A stretch of DNA of 7,056 nt from Deltaproteobacteria bacterium (GTDB taxonomy: Bacteria > Desulfobacterota > Desulfobaccia > Desulfobaccales > Desulfobaccaceae), in contig VGSX01000191.1 of assembly GCA_016874895.1 (NCBI GenBank), positions 1-7,056 of the forward strand, written 5' to 3'. Positions within the stretch are counted from its first letter, which is position 1. Each line of letters opens with the position of its first letter. The notes under the pieces were generated by a model. That model had not been told where the DNA came from. It saw nothing but the letters and a program-made list of their open reading frames with translations, and did no database searches. The position numbers were made by a program, and so were the translations under genes. Positions 6,901 to 7,056 of this stretch are shown piece after piece.

Positions 6901-7056
6901 CGGCCTTTAAAACCCCGGATCCGGAGCCGTTGGTGCAGTTTATCCGGCCCCTGCAGGTCTTTACCGGAGAGTTGCGCACCCTGCTCATGCACCAGACACC
7001 CTATTATCTGGCCCGGAACGAACCCCTCACCGGCGGGGGCGGCCTGGAGCCCGGCG
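3963..7056 (+). CDS. exported alpha-2-macroglobulin family protein, N-terminal 1031 residues (cut by window edge)
   Basis: Bacterial alpha-2-macroglobulins are large periplasmic or surface proteins thought to trap attacking proteases; some carry a reactive thioester. The frame is open from ATG 3963 to the right edge. GGGAGG (3952-3957) lies five bases upstream, favouring this ATG over Met15. Residues 25-47 form a signal peptide (hydrophobic core 28-42, likely cleavage after GQA at 47); no lipobox Cys, unlike lipoprotein homologues such as E. coli YfhM. Seen in order: N-terminal macroglobulin-like domain with VNSFFLPDMLP (145-155); MG domain from about 316 (YKVGETG, GAPMAGVQV); the hallmark FTDRGVYRVGE (436-446); an MG end FQVQDFRPP (548-556) preceded by an acidic Pro-rich insert (about 520-544); the bait-region-type SADRPAYEPGQTARI (826-840); and VDERILALTAFKTPDP (972-987). 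The only Cys seen in the visible part is Cys546, so any thioester Cys (CxEQ) must lie downstream. In many bacteria such genes neighbour pbpC; that cannot be tested here. Confidence 0.96.
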   Translation, partial: MRRQKTHQGGVKGVMVIKKLAPGRWQNLLWPFLLALTVLLGVYPGQAEESGPPAKINPEKNFTIVRIEPDAVKEEVRVIFSHPIPLEVIKPRLRFLPPVKIDWDKSSMSQDGVLTLSGTFRYGARHLIDLPPTLTYDRRTYLKTVNSFFLPDMLPRAEFVDPKSVMERDSRQLLPVRVRNLDRVLVEGIRTPPLLLPVALAFEQKPGDWGQLRAQLQAGVEELKSLLQGEAPRAVRPSAALQKALSPFITTPVEARHLFATQGEKNRPRAFSLPLTFRPDRETGTLELIRLQGQSEAAPAAGEVRLFRLTDLGLTYKVGETGLLLWVTSLKSGAPMAGVQVLAFTRDLEVFPVGQTDQDGILIIGSRELEGVSLKQPGSYQVVKGQVGPPQITALLTGTAGDVSFVEIRPQGHLRPERVWQEEESQAIRNRRGFVFTDRGVYRVGEKVSFKGSIREYQEGGIAPPGKGAFSFTITSPRGENIFSQEATLSDFGSAWGELALQPHLPRGTYTLALNLDTGETADDAATPGDNGDEAPRERPPQEATCTFQVQDFRPPRHFVDIGFKRFSRPEDRYVNRPRTQEFVRITISATYYAGGPVKHGQVRWKVNKATTSFRVEGFDDFTFGSAVFDKPDLLESGQAILDENGRAEVEFPLEPQVLAGLMGLSVTAAVVDFDGRTVANTRDFQADPALLVGIGRHQERLRAGQEQLLKVIVTQKGNKITRGQVRAEVLQRSGAYVAKRNDQGDVYWDYQDIWRKLYADDLTIDRGEASFRFDFSWGGQYLVSFSHTDKEGRTFASSTIFEVTGDFLWDDFDNRDKPYQALAISADRPAYEPGQTARIMVSPRRPVSHYLITLETDGILEHRVMAATPGLQVLEIPLKAAYAPNVYLSVLGLTPRGVFPAFANRYDSEAPGFFWGNLNLPVRREAERLQVQISPGAKELRAEPGNKVELDFIVMAKDGRGVEAEMAVAVVDERILALTAFKTPDPEPLVQFIRPLQVFTGELRTLLMHQTPYYLARNEPLTGGGGLEPG

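Overview
The window looks like chromosomal DNA from a GC-rich, Gram-negative bacterium. The alpha-2-macroglobulin type, the histone-deacetylase-like enzyme, the CFI-box-CTERM protein and the G-run intergenic repeat together suggest a deltaproteobacterial (Desulfobacterota-like) genome. This placement is an inference from gene content; there is no rRNA or other taxonomic marker. No tRNA, rRNA, CRISPR array, insertion sequence or phage gene was seen.

Layout. Four genes run leftward (- strand). In transcription order they are: a 336-residue coiled-coil protein of unknown function (3539-2529), a 200-residue CFI-box-CTERM protein (2434-1832), an HDAC-family deacetylase (1664-714), and the N-terminal third of threonyl-tRNA synthetase thrS (461 to beyond the left edge). 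One gene runs rightward (+ strand): a large exported alpha-2-macroglobulin family protein starting at 3963 and open past the right edge (1031 codons visible, no stop). The 423-base gap 3540-3962 separates the divergent transcripts and carries a candidate promoter for each side, plus a G-run repeat lying in the leader of the leftward unit.

Transcription units. The coiled-coil and CFI-box genes appear to form a two-gene unit, with a promoter at about 3701-3728 and a terminator-like hairpin with a T-run at 1731-1757. The deacetylase has its own leader, with a good ribosome binding site and an 8-bp inverted repeat. thrS has a TTGACA promoter element and a leader of about 147 bases. That leader ends in a strong terminator-like hairpin with seven T, just 11 bases before the start codon, and a competing upstream pairing would break the hairpin. 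This looks like transcription attenuation of thrS and is the most interesting signal in the window.

Function. thrS charges threonine tRNA. The deacetylase probably acts on acetylated small molecules or proteins in the cytoplasm. The macroglobulin is a secreted or periplasmic protease trap or structural relative. The coiled-coil/CFI-box pair has no known job. The genes do not form one pathway, so the neighbourhood reads as housekeeping plus lineage-specific genes rather than a mobile island.
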